Below, in pieces: positions 1 through 7,691 of a stretch of DNA of 17,120 bases. Position 1 is the stretch's first letter. Each line of letters starts with the position of its first letter. The position numbers and the translations under genes are program-made. The notes under the pieces are model-generated. The model worked only from the letters and a program-made list of their open reading frames with translations, was not told the DNA's origin and ran no database searches. The DNA is from CAILZL01 sp050181835. GTDB taxonomy: Bacteria > Pseudomonadota > Gammaproteobacteria > Steroidobacterales > Steroidobacteraceae. The stretch lies in the NCBI GenBank assembly GCA_050181835.1, contig JBFXCU010000035.1:1-17120 (forward strand), given 5' to 3'.

Positions 1-284
1 ATCAGGAATTCCAGCAGGGCGACCATGAATACGCCGATCGCCACGGCCCGGATGATGTTCCACAGGTCGGGGATGCTGGCGAAGCGCCACACCCCGCGGT
101 AGAGGCCAAAACGCCACAGGATCAGACTCTGTATTGCCAATACCAATGGCAGGGTTTGCCACAATACCGACCAGACTACTGCGGGAAGTTGGAAGTTATA
201 GCGGGTCAGGTACGCGAGAAACCAGGCAGCCGCAACCATACAGACATCATGCACAACGATCGCGATCCGGCGTTTTGCTGCCAA
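1..284 (-). CDS. wbpM: WbpM/CapD-type nucleotide-sugar 4,6-dehydratase, N-terminal membrane part (3' end cut by window edge)
   Basis: Only the first 94 residues lie in the window; the gene runs off the left edge. The frame has no suitable ATG. I chose TTG at 284 because a GGAGG Shine-Dalgarno at 290-294 sits 5 bases before it. The protein starts with basic residues, then shows hydrophobic helices at about residues 7-26, 34-56 and 76-94. Between the last two is the stretch LYRGVWRFASIPDLWNIIRA, which I recognise as the conserved loop of the WbpM/CapD/FlaA1-like membrane dehydratases. In that family a C-terminal SDR domain (outside the window) removes water from UDP-GlcNAc to give the 4-keto-6-deoxy intermediate. 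It lies last in the cluster, after the wbpL-like gene, as in Pseudomonas O-antigen loci. The exact substrate cannot be read from this part. An in-frame upstream extension to a TAA exists but offers no better start. Confidence 0.8.
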   Translation of the reverse strand, partial: MAAKRRIAIVVHDVCMVAAAWFLAYLTRYNFQLPAVVWSVLWQTLPLVLAIQSLILWRFGLYRGVWRFASIPDLWNIIRAVAIGVFMVALLEFL

Positions 285-289
285 AGCAT

Positions 290-294
290 CCTCC
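290..294 (-). promoter_or_regulatory. Ribosome binding site of wbpM
   Basis: GGAGG on the minus strand lies 5 bases before TTG at 284. It decides the start of the wbpM-like gene: the ATG that overlaps this site is in another frame and gives a protein unlike the family. Confidence 0.75.
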
Positions 295-304
295 TTCAGA
301 ATTG

Positions 305-340
305 ACCTGTATGCCAGCGGTACCCACTGATTCGACAGGT
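305..340 (-). promoter_or_regulatory. Two-tier hairpin in the wbpM leader
   Basis: In minus-strand RNA an outer 6-bp stem ACCUGU/ACAGGU (335-340 with 305-310) encloses an inner stem CAGUGG/CCGCUG (324-329 with 315-320) with a GUA triloop. One inner pair is U-G, which would be a mismatch in plus-strand RNA, so the structure favours the minus transcript. It lies 10 bases before the Shine-Dalgarno site. There is no U-run after it on the minus strand, so it is not an intrinsic terminator for the wbpL-like gene. Any regulatory role is inference. Confidence 0.4.
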
Positions 341-369
341 TTTTTATTGTTATGGCGTAAGTGCGGCGT

Positions 370-398
370 ATTGTACTGCAATATCCGCGGGATGTTAA
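370..398 (-). promoter_or_regulatory. Sigma70-type promoter for wbpM
   Basis: On the minus strand TTAACA (393-398, five of six match to TTGACA) is followed by exactly 17 bases and then TACAAT (370-375, five of six match to TATAAT). It lies in the 156-bp gap between the wbpL-like stop and the wbpM start. A transcript starting near 363 would have a leader of about 80 bases holding the hairpin and the GGAGG site. I see no intrinsic terminator in the rest of the gap, so read-through from upstream is also likely. wbpM may thus be expressed both from the long operon and on its own. Confidence 0.6.
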
Positions 399-440
399 TT
401 TGAATATGCCACCGATAGATAGTAGATCTTTGGCTTAGTA

Positions 441-1544
441 CTAATGTTTGACACGCTGAATGGACTGGTGAGGGTTCCGGTCCGGATGTGGAGAAGTATC
501 CAATATGCTGGCTTCCGAGGCCTGACTTAAAGCCATGCGTTGTTCGACCCAGCGCACCCCGACAATGGCCACGAGGCAGACTCCGAGCACACCACTCACG
601 ATGAACCATTGCCGCCCTGTAGAGGAATTGAAGGCGAGCAGTGCCCCAAGGCTGCACAGGAGCATCAGGCCATACTCCCACAGCACTGTACGCCGGTGGC
701 TCCAGCCAGCCTGGACCAATCGCTGATAGTAATGACTGCGGTGTGCCTCCCAGATGCGCTCCCCCTTCAGGGTGCGGCGCGCCAGTGTCAGCGTGGCATC
801 GACCACAAAAGGTGCGAAGACCAGTAATGCCAGCCACAGCGGAAACAGCCCGTCCCTATCCGCCCACAGGGACAGGGCCGCGGCCAGCAGCCCGAGGGCC
901 GACGAGCCGGTATCGCCCATGAAGATGCGCGCCGGCGGGAAATTCCACACCAGAAATCCGGCGGAGGCCGATGCGATTACCCAGCACACAGCGGCGTAAT
1001 AGTCGTCCCCCGCAAGATGGCCGAGCAGGCCGAGCGTACCGAAGCCGAAGACCGCCATACCACCGGCAAAACCGTCCATGCCGTCCATGAAATTGTAGAG
1101 GTTGGTCATCCAGACCATATAGGAAAGTCCAAACAGCCAGATCAGCCCTACTGAAAGCGTAATTTCCGCGCCTGGCCACAAGGATGGGTTTGAGATTCCA
1201 CTCGCGAGTAGTAGGCTTCCCGCGAGTAGGTGGACGAATAAGCGAATTCGAACTGGCACGTTTACACGATCATCGATGAATGAAATCGCCGCGACTATGA
1301 GCATAGCGCACATAATCCAGGTGACTTCGGTGCGCAAGCCAAAAGAAACTACGATGGCTATGACGCCACCAATTATGCCGATACAGATCGAAAGCCCCCC
1401 AGTGCGCGGAATTGGCTGGCTGTGCAAAGAGCGCTCATTAGGATGGTCGAGGATGCGAAGGTGGCCTTTTGCCGAGATCAGCATCAAGGTCGCTGCTATT
1501 CCAAGCCCCAATGTAGCCAAAAGTATTGTCCAGAGGATGGTCAT
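441..1544 (-). CDS. wbpL: WbpL-like undecaprenyl-phosphate sugar-1-phosphate transferase (MraY/WecA family)
   Basis: This 367-residue polytopic inner-membrane protein would start glycan assembly by moving a sugar-1-phosphate from a UDP-sugar to undecaprenyl phosphate. Family motifs are clear: DHPNERSLHSQPIPRTGG near residue 33, the Asp pair DD at 91-92, NFMDGMDG at 151-158, FMGDTGSS at 208-215 (Asp211) and the HRSH loop at 268-271. Many hydrophobic helices separate these loops, and the length fits WbpL and related GT4 transferases. ATG at 1544 overlaps the TGA of the SDR gene by four bases (ATGA), indicating coupling. Neighbouring wbpM and an SDR reductase suggest the substrate is a 6-deoxy-HexNAc (FucNAc or QuiNAc) as for Pseudomonas WbpL, but GlcNAc as for WecA is not excluded. 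GC content drops sharply towards the 5' end of the gene (about 75% at 841-900, 45% at 1261-1320). Confidence 0.88.
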   Translation of the reverse strand: MTILWTILLATLGLGIAATLMLISAKGHLRILDHPNERSLHSQPIPRTGGLSICIGIIGGVIAIVVSFGLRTEVTWIMCAMLIVAAISFIDDRVNVPVRIRLFVHLLAGSLLLASGISNPSLWPGAEITLSVGLIWLFGLSYMVWMTNLYNFMDGMDGFAGGMAVFGFGTLGLLGHLAGDDYYAAVCWVIASASAGFLVWNFPPARIFMGDTGSSALGLLAAALSLWADRDGLFPLWLALLVFAPFVVDATLTLARRTLKGERIWEAHRSHYYQRLVQAGWSHRRTVLWEYGLMLLCSLGALLAFNSSTGRQWFIVSGVLGVCLVAIVGVRWVEQRMALSQASEASILDTSPHPDRNPHQSIQRVKH

Positions 1545-2518
1545 GATGGACTTTTCAAGTCTTTGCGATCAATGAACCAGTGTACAACAGAGGCTAGTCC
1601 ATCATCGACGCTTATTGGCGGTTTCCATGCCATCAATTCACGAGTTTTGCGGATATCCACCTGCAAAGAACCGCATAATCTCTGGGCCACGTTTCGTTTT
1701 CCGAGCAGGTAGGCTCCAGCATACAAAAACGATGGTGGAACCGGGTATAGTCGTACCGGACGTCCCATAGGCCGCGCTATACGACGAATTAGGTCAGGTG
1801 TTGACAGATCTTCGCCGTCGCTAACCAAAATGATTTGATTAGCCGCCGCCGGGTGATCAGCGCAAGTGACTATCAGGTCAACCAGATTATCGAGGGCGAT
1901 CATGCTGCGCCGATTCCGAATGCTATTCAGCGGTAGTGGTATTCCTTTAGCGATCGCGTATAGCAATTGCAAAAAATTCGCCCTCACGCCGGGACCATAG
2001 ATCAGCGGCGGACGAATAATTGTAAGTTCCATGCCCGTATTTCGAGACAAACGCAACAAACCTTCTTCCGCTTCGTATTTTGAAATACCGTAAGGATCGA
2101 TTGGTGCAGGAGTGGAATCTGGGGTATATGGACAATCCGGCAGCGTTGATTCACCGTTGACCTTTATAGTGCTTATGTATATAAAACGTTTCACACCATC
2201 AGCGGCTGCCTGACGTGCTAGGCTTAGTGATCCATCAACATTTACTTTTCGGTACTCATTTAACCGATCAGCTGTATCAGCTTGAGGTATGTGAGCACGA
2301 CCTGCAGTATGAATAACTATGTCAATTTTTTCGGTTGCGTTATTCCAGTCAGTATCTGGCCCTAGGTCTCCGATACGAACAGCTTCAATATTATCAGGGC
2401 AGTTCCGAAATTCATTTCGGTATGCCGCTCGGAGCGCAAATAATCCATCAAAACAAAATCGCCTAATAAGGGCGCTGCCAAGAAAACCAGTTGAACCAGT
2501 TAGAAGTATGCGTTTCAC
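1541..2518 (-). CDS. SDR-family nucleotide-sugar 4-keto reductase or epimerase (WbpK/WbpV-like)
   Basis: This is a 325-residue extended SDR enzyme. The Rossmann motif GSTGFLG is at residues 8-14, the catalytic Ser is in YIST near 116, and the YxxxK pair is Y143/K147 in DPYGISKYEAE. The C-terminal half binds the nucleotide sugar and includes a YGPGVRANF segment typical of this subfamily. It most resembles the enzymes that reduce the 4-keto group of UDP-4-keto-6-deoxy-GlcNAc made by WbpM, giving UDP-FucNAc or UDP-QuiNAc; a plain C4-epimerase is the alternative. It sits directly before the wbpL-like gene, whose donor it would supply. The start is GTG at 2518, overlapping the TGA of the glycosyltransferase gene as GTGA; its own stop overlaps the next ATG. 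The product (axial or equatorial 4-OH) cannot be told from sequence alone. Confidence 0.82.
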   Translation of the reverse strand: MKRILLTGSTGFLGSALIRRFCFDGLFALRAAYRNEFRNCPDNIEAVRIGDLGPDTDWNNATEKIDIVIHTAGRAHIPQADTADRLNEYRKVNVDGSLSLARQAAADGVKRFIYISTIKVNGESTLPDCPYTPDSTPAPIDPYGISKYEAEEGLLRLSRNTGMELTIIRPPLIYGPGVRANFLQLLYAIAKGIPLPLNSIRNRRSMIALDNLVDLIVTCADHPAAANQIILVSDGEDLSTPDLIRRIARPMGRPVRLYPVPPSFLYAGAYLLGKRNVAQRLCGSLQVDIRKTRELMAWKPPISVDDGLASVVHWFIDRKDLKSPS

Positions 2519-3636
2519 AAGAAGCTTTTCCGATACAACGCCAATGTCTCCGAAGTGACTCTGTCAATAGAAAATTCGGTTTCTGCAAGTTTTCGACTAT
2601 TGCGCCCCATTTCGGCTCTACGTCCGGAATCATGAAGCAAGGCATTCAAGGCATCTGCCAATGCGCTGGGATCACGTGGTGGCACTGCGAGACCATTGAC
2701 GTTCTGGACGACTGTTTCCCTGCAACCTGGTGAATCCGTTGTCACGATCGGAAGCCCAGCCGCAGCAGCCTCCAACAAAAATTTCGGCACGCCTTCGCCA
2801 TAATAAGACGGAAGGCAGGCGATTTGTGCCTGCGCCAGCACATCTGTCATATCATCTCGCTTGCCCCACCATTCCACAACTCCATCAGCAGCCCAATCAC
2901 GTAGTTGTTTATCGGGTACGGAGCCTGGATTTCCCAGATCTGGTGCTCCGACCAGAACAAACCGCGCTGTGGTTCCCCGCCGCTTGACCTCCGCTGCAGC
3001 TTCAACAAATTCTCCCACGCCCTTCTCCCAAAGCATACGAGAGGCGAGAATTACCACAGGAACAACCGGCATAGCCGCCTTCGGATAGAACTGCCGAATA
3101 TCAACACCACTGCCGCGGATTAGAGTAATGGATTCATCTGAAATGCCTAAATCAAGTAGCCACGTCCGATCATCCGGGTTTTGCACAATAATTCGGCTGC
3201 GGGCTAATACTGAGGCCAGCAGATGTCGCACAGCCACACCGAGCCATGCTGCCCTACGATTATTAGAACTGTACATCCACCCAAGACCAGCCAAGGCGTT
3301 AACCGTCAGTTTCACGCCCGCCAATCTTGCCGCCACAGAGCCGATGATAACTGGCTTCAAGGCAACATGATGGACAATATCTGGCTGTTCCTTCCGGTAT
3401 ATAGTCACCAAGCGAACGATATCTCTGATTAATGAAAGCGGATTCAGGCTGTGTCTATTATTCTCATATGGGATTAGCCGAATGTGAGCACTGCGAATTC
3501 TATCCCCATCATTGCGGACACGTGTTATTACAGATACGTCATATCCGGCTTCCTTGGCCGCGATTGCAAGCGGCAAGCGGTGCGAACAAAAATACCAGTC
3601 TTCGGTGACTAGAAATAGCAACTTGGGAGAATTCAC
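2515..3636 (-). CDS. GT4-family glycosyltransferase A (PglA-like)
   Basis: This retaining glycosyltransferase has two Rossmann-like domains (GT-B fold) and would act on the cytoplasmic face of the membrane. The N-terminal domain starts with KLLFLVTEDWYFCSHR. The C-terminal donor domain has ASRMLWEKGVGEFVEAA and the E-x7-E element in EGVPKFLLEAAAAGLPIV. I chose GTG at 3636 (373 aa) over ATG at 3723: the GTG overlaps the asnB stop as GTGA, has GGAG 8 bases upstream, and starts just before the first beta strand, while the longer form would overlap asnB by 91 bases with a non-family leader. The sequence resembles PglA/WbpU-type enzymes that add a HexNAc to a lipid-linked bacillosamine or similar 6-deoxy sugar. 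With the wbpL-like and SDR genes just downstream, it is a good candidate for adding the second sugar. This is inference. Confidence 0.85.
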   Translation of the reverse strand: MNSPKLLFLVTEDWYFCSHRLPLAIAAKEAGYDVSVITRVRNDGDRIRSAHIRLIPYENNRHSLNPLSLIRDIVRLVTIYRKEQPDIVHHVALKPVIIGSVAARLAGVKLTVNALAGLGWMYSSNNRRAAWLGVAVRHLLASVLARSRIIVQNPDDRTWLLDLGISDESITLIRGSGVDIRQFYPKAAMPVVPVVILASRMLWEKGVGEFVEAAAEVKRRGTTARFVLVGAPDLGNPGSVPDKQLRDWAADGVVEWWGKRDDMTDVLAQAQIACLPSYYGEGVPKFLLEAAAAGLPIVTTDSPGCRETVVQNVNGLAVPPRDPSALADALNALLHDSGRRAEMGRNSRKLAETEFSIDRVTSETLALYRKSFL

Positions 3637-5570
3637 CGTACATGCTCCAGCCAAGACTGAAACATTAATATATCCCATAGATGATATTGCCAATTGTGTT
3701 GCCCAGAGAGATGTTCTGCCCATTTACGCCGGATTGGCTTAGGATCAAAATATCCTTCGTTACGCAGGCGTGGCTCGCTTAGTAGCGACTCTGCCCATTC
3801 ACGCAAAGGTCCTCTTAACCAGACATCAATAGGTATACTAAATCCTTTTTTTGGCCGCTCTACTAATTCCTTCGGGACATATCTGTAAAGAAGTTGACGA
3901 AGTATCCATTTTGTCTGATCTCCTCTGATCTTCATTGACATAGGTAGGGTCCATGCAAATTCCACCACTCTATGATCCAGGTACGGGATGCGTGTTTCTA
4001 AACTAACACCCATAGCTGCGCGATCTAACTTAACCAGAATGTCATCGGGCAGATATGTCATGGTATCTAGTACCATCATTACTGCGACAAAATCATTATA
4101 TGATTCAACCTCAGTCGACATCTCATCAAAGACAGTAGGCGGAATAATTCCATTTATTACGACTCGCTCTGGACGTTTCCAATGACTTACTCTTGGGCGA
4201 TAAAATTCGGTCATATTCCTTGAAGCCAGCAGATCACTCAACTGCCACCAGTTGTCGTCCCGGACTGCGTCCATTCCTGCCATAATTGATGCTAGTTTGC
4301 TCAACAGACTTCTTACTGGTTTCAATGCCTGCGGTATACGTTTACGCAGTTGTAATGCTTTCGTATAGCGTCCATAGCCTCCGAACAGCTCATCTCCTGC
4401 GTCACCAGATAAACAAACTGTCACAGTCTGGCGAGTCATTTCAGATAAAAGGAATGTTGGTATCTGAGAAGAATCTGAAAACGGCTCATCATAAAGCAAG
4501 GGTAGTCGCGGAATAATATCGAGCGCTTGTTGTGGGGAAACGTATAACTCCGTATGTTCAGTACCCAAATACCTTGATACGGCTTTTGCGTGTTCCGCTT
4601 CATTATATCCACTCTCATGAAAGCCAATAGTAAACGTTCTGACCGGCCTGGAAGATTGGGCTTGCATAAGAGCGACAACTGTCGATGAATCCACGCCTCC
4701 AGAAAGAAATGCTCCTAGGGCCACATCAGAGAGCATCTGCTGGGATATCGCTTCCCGCAACGTAACATCTAATGTGTCTATTGCTTCGGAAGGAGATCCT
4801 GTGAAAGGATCGAGATATCCTCTTGCAGCAATCTTGCGGACGTCCCAATAGCGAATTGGCTGATTATTACGCTGCCGTAGAGACACGGTCAGGACTGTGC
4901 CTGGTGGTAGTTTTTTAATTCCGTTGTAGATGGAATATGGTGCAGGGATGCAGTTGTGGCGCAACAATAATGTCAGCGCAGATCTATCCACATCAGCACA
5001 AAATTCTGGATGAACCTTAAGCGCCTTAAGTTCAGAACCAAATAGGAAAGCGTTTCTCTGCCAACCGTAGTAGAGAGGTTTCTCGCCTAAACGGTCACGC
5101 GCAAGACTCAATGTGCGGGCATTCCTGTCCCATATTGCAAGAGCAAACATCCCAACACTTCGGTCGATCGTTTCGCTGATGCCCCAAACATCAAAGCCAG
5201 CCAACAGTGTTTCAGTATCCGAGGATCCTCGCCAAATATTTGTTTCATGATAGTGATTGCTTGGAGTCGAATCTGAGGATATTTTCGACTCCAAGATTTT
5301 CCGAAGATCGAGGTGGTTGTATATTTCGCCGTTGAAGGCAATTACATAACGACCGCTTCGAGATACCATCGGCTGATGACCAGCCGAGGTCAGATCAAGA
5401 ATAGATAGGCGGCGATGAGCTAAGCCAATACCGGCATCAATGTCAGCCCACACACCAGAATCATCCGGACCACGATGCTGGATTTGCCTGCCCATATTCT
5501 GAAGCACCGCCTCAGTCTCCGATAACGGTGTTTCTGCGTTAGCATGGATGAATCCAGCAAATCCACACAT
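3633..5570 (-). CDS. asnB: AsnB-type glutamine amidotransferase (asparagine synthase family)
   Basis: This 645-residue protein has a class II glutaminase domain with Cys2 as nucleophile (MCGFAGF) and the HRGPDD and NGEIYNH motifs. The synthetase domain has the ATP pyrophosphatase loop SGGVDSS at about 290-296 and SGDAGDELFGGYGRY further on. It has a short insert near residues 93-112 before WRGSSDTETLL, a form I associate with polysaccharide-locus AsnB proteins. The housekeeping reaction makes asparagine from aspartate, glutamine and ATP. Inside O-antigen loci, relatives such as WbpS are thought to amidate a uronic acid carboxylate on the glycan, and that is the likelier job here. No uronic-acid pathway gene is in the window, so the acceptor must be made elsewhere. 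ATG at 5570 follows the methyltransferase TAG with no gap; the stop overlaps the next GTG. Confidence 0.87.
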   Translation of the reverse strand: MCGFAGFIHANAETPLSETEAVLQNMGRQIQHRGPDDSGVWADIDAGIGLAHRRLSILDLTSAGHQPMVSRSGRYVIAFNGEIYNHLDLRKILESKISSDSTPSNHYHETNIWRGSSDTETLLAGFDVWGISETIDRSVGMFALAIWDRNARTLSLARDRLGEKPLYYGWQRNAFLFGSELKALKVHPEFCADVDRSALTLLLRHNCIPAPYSIYNGIKKLPPGTVLTVSLRQRNNQPIRYWDVRKIAARGYLDPFTGSPSEAIDTLDVTLREAISQQMLSDVALGAFLSGGVDSSTVVALMQAQSSRPVRTFTIGFHESGYNEAEHAKAVSRYLGTEHTELYVSPQQALDIIPRLPLLYDEPFSDSSQIPTFLLSEMTRQTVTVCLSGDAGDELFGGYGRYTKALQLRKRIPQALKPVRSLLSKLASIMAGMDAVRDDNWWQLSDLLASRNMTEFYRPRVSHWKRPERVVINGIIPPTVFDEMSTEVESYNDFVAVMMVLDTMTYLPDDILVKLDRAAMGVSLETRIPYLDHRVVEFAWTLPMSMKIRGDQTKWILRQLLYRYVPKELVERPKKGFSIPIDVWLRGPLREWAESLLSEPRLRNEGYFDPKPIRRKWAEHLSGQHNWQYHLWDILMFQSWLEHVR

Positions 5571-6494
5571 CTAGCTGTAGCTCTTGCGCCGTAAAACTAT
5601 ATCAAACCCATTTATCAGAAGATCATCATCCTGAATTACTTGAAAAGCCGCATCCAGTTTCTCGCGTCGCGTCGGAAGATTACTCCAGCGGGTGATCCTA
5701 GTCATGTTGCAGAGAAAACCAGCCTGCTCAAATAATGTTATTATTTCTCCGAATCTCATGCGGTTGGTATAAAATCCAGAATTCTTGAACAATTTACCCT
5801 CCCATATAACCTCGGAGAACCGGAGATTGTTCAGTTTTCCACCAAGATGATCCTTCAGGTCTACTCTATGGAAGGAAACTCCATTTGGTTTCATGATTCT
5901 GAACATTTCATCGGCAAGCTTTTTAAAGTCATACTTGGGTATATGCTCAAGTACCGCGTTAGAGAAGCAGAAATCTACAGAATGAGACGGTATCTGAGTC
6001 AACGATGCTACACCATTGGTTAAATACGTCGCACAGTATGTTTGGAGAATATCTTGATGTGTTTTAATTCCCTCTATGTATGGAATTAAAAATTCTTTTT
6101 TTTGCATATAATCAACCAGCTTTGAATAGGCAGCAATTTCGTTTGTCGCGAACACTCCTGCGTCAACCAGCCAAGTATGTGATGCACCTAAAGCCTTCGC
6201 GATAATTGCGGTAAATAATGAATCGCCAGGACCTAATTCAAGAACGTTGTAATCATAATTCTTTCTAAGGAAACACAGAGTCTGAGATGTCGCATCAAGT
6301 ACACCAGCCGCATGCGCATGCGCTACAAAACTCTCAATCGATCGCTCTGGATTATTCATGTCTCCGTGCTCAAATAAATGCAGACGTTTCCAGAATGCGT
6401 ACGGAACTGGTAGTCGAGACAGAACAATCTTTGCGCTAATGCGAAGCCACCATGGAATCGCTTGTCTAAGCACGCCCATATGTTTACGAATCAA
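5571..6494 (-). CDS. Class I SAM-dependent methyltransferase 1
   Basis: The protein is up to 307 residues. After an N-terminal region with IPWWLRISAKIVLSRLPVPYA and FEHGDM, the SAM-binding motif I is NVLELGPGDSLF, followed by an acidic end of strand 2 (LVDAG). Motif IV-like VDFCFSNAVLEHIPKYD and the post-motif FHRVDLKDHL support the type. I recognise the N-terminal segment as common in polysaccharide-locus methyltransferases, but the acceptor (sugar hydroxyl, amine or carboxyl) is unknown. The start is unsure: TTG at 6494, or ATG at 6479 (302 aa); neither has a clear Shine-Dalgarno site. It lies 18 bases after the GT4-B stop and abuts asnB. Methylation of a sugar of the repeat unit is the inferred role. 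Confidence 0.78.
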   Translation of the reverse strand: MIRKHMGVLRQAIPWWLRISAKIVLSRLPVPYAFWKRLHLFEHGDMNNPERSIESFVAHAHAAGVLDATSQTLCFLRKNYDYNVLELGPGDSLFTAIIAKALGASHTWLVDAGVFATNEIAAYSKLVDYMQKKEFLIPYIEGIKTHQDILQTYCATYLTNGVASLTQIPSHSVDFCFSNAVLEHIPKYDFKKLADEMFRIMKPNGVSFHRVDLKDHLGGKLNNLRFSEVIWEGKLFKNSGFYTNRMRFGEIITLFEQAGFLCNMTRITRWSNLPTRREKLDAAFQVIQDDDLLINGFDIVLRRKSYS

Positions 6495-6512
6495 TACGAT
6501 CTATCTAAAGAA

Positions 6513-7691
6513 TTATGGCAAAGCTACAAGATCATCATAAAATACTTCATAGAGTTTCACTACCCTATTGATTTCAAAATTATTAGAAACTCTAGCCCTA
6601 GCATTAATACCTAATAATTTTCGCTCATTAGGCGGCAGGTCCAGAAGAGCTTTAATTGCATCTCCCAGTTCTATCATGTCATCTATTCGAGTAATACGAC
6701 CGGTATCGCCGACTATATATGATGAATCGCCCGCATTCGTAACGGCGCATGGTATTCCGCATGCCATGGCCTCGCCAAGAACATTTGGAAATGCCTCACC
6801 ATTAGATGCTGAGGCCAGGACATCCAATGCCGCCATTAGGCGCGGAATATCTTCGCGATGCCCCAGGAGATGGATGCATGACGATAAGCCAGCGTGATTA
6901 ATCATATCCATCAATTCCTTGTTCTCTCTGTTTATACCTTTCCCTGCTAGCAAATAATGTACATCGGGTCTTGAACGATGAATGTGTGCAGCTGCACTAA
7001 TGAATCCAATATGATTCTTTTGCGGATCATAGCGCGCTATCAAACCCACTAGTGGAGTAGTTAATGGAAGATTGAAACCAGTTCGTATTAGGTTGCGTGC
7101 TATTGGATCAGGTCTGAATGAGGAAAGATCGAAGCCATTCGGAATCACTGTAATTTTATTAGCTGCGTAACCGGCGGCGATGTGAATAGTTCGTGCCTTT
7201 TCGGAGCAGGAAAGAATACGCCGCGGAAGCCATGAGGAAAGCCTTGCACAGGCACGCATCACCAACAGTGTGCTTTGCTTATTAAGATCCGGAGAAAGAT
7301 TGCTATGGCGTAATGACCATGCGATAGCAGAAACTCCTGCAGCTCGCGCAGCGAGTCCACCAATTAAATCTGAGTGATACATCCACGTGTGAACTATGTC
7401 TGGTTTCAACATCCGTATTATTTGTATCAACCGAACAAAGTCTAATGGAATTAGGAGACCCGGCTTCATGCCAAGGGCTTCGACTGCAATCCCTAGCGAA
7501 CGTATTTTAGTACCTATTTCTCCTATATTAGTGAGTGAGATGACATGCTTGCTGAATCGGGCATCCAGTCTTTCAAGGAGCCTTAGCAACATGATTTCAG
7601 CACCGCCAGCGGAAAGTCCGGTAATAATAAAAACTATTTTAATAGTTTTTTTTTGTTCGACAAAACTTGGGTTCCTACCGAAATTTGACAT
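6513..7691 (-). CDS. GT4-family glycosyltransferase B
   Basis: This 392-residue GT-B enzyme begins its first domain with KIVFIITGLSAGGAEIMLLRLL, where the Gly-rich GLSAGGAE loop is typical of GT4. KPDIVHTWMYHSDLIGGLAAR follows. The donor domain has VIPNGFD, ARYDPQKNHIGFI, and the E-x7-E element in NGEAFPNVLGEAMACGIPC, then GDTGRI. It would transfer a sugar from a nucleotide donor to the undecaprenyl-linked acceptor with retention of configuration. Donor and linkage cannot be predicted. ATG at 7691 overlaps the end of the wzy-like gene by 17 bases and has only a weak Shine-Dalgarno site, so translation probably depends on the upstream gene. Confidence 0.87.
   Translation of the reverse strand: MSNFGRNPSFVEQKKTIKIVFIITGLSAGGAEIMLLRLLERLDARFSKHVISLTNIGEIGTKIRSLGIAVEALGMKPGLLIPLDFVRLIQIIRMLKPDIVHTWMYHSDLIGGLAARAAGVSAIAWSLRHSNLSPDLNKQSTLLVMRACARLSSWLPRRILSCSEKARTIHIAAGYAANKITVIPNGFDLSSFRPDPIARNLIRTGFNLPLTTPLVGLIARYDPQKNHIGFISAAAHIHRSRPDVHYLLAGKGINRENKELMDMINHAGLSSCIHLLGHREDIPRLMAALDVLASASNGEAFPNVLGEAMACGIPCAVTNAGDSSYIVGDTGRITRIDDMIELGDAIKALLDLPPNERKLLGINARARVSNNFEINRVVKLYEVFYDDLVALP

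Noticed and set aside
305..345. Intrinsic terminator: stem followed by TTTTTT on the plus strand
   Set aside because: The T-run follows the stem only on the plus strand, where no gene ends; for minus-strand transcripts there is no U-run after the hairpin.
247..837. 196-residue minus-strand open frame covering the wbpM leader and the wbpL-like 3' end
   Set aside because: It overlaps the wbpL-like gene in another frame, has no family features, and crosses the promoter and ribosome binding site of wbpM.
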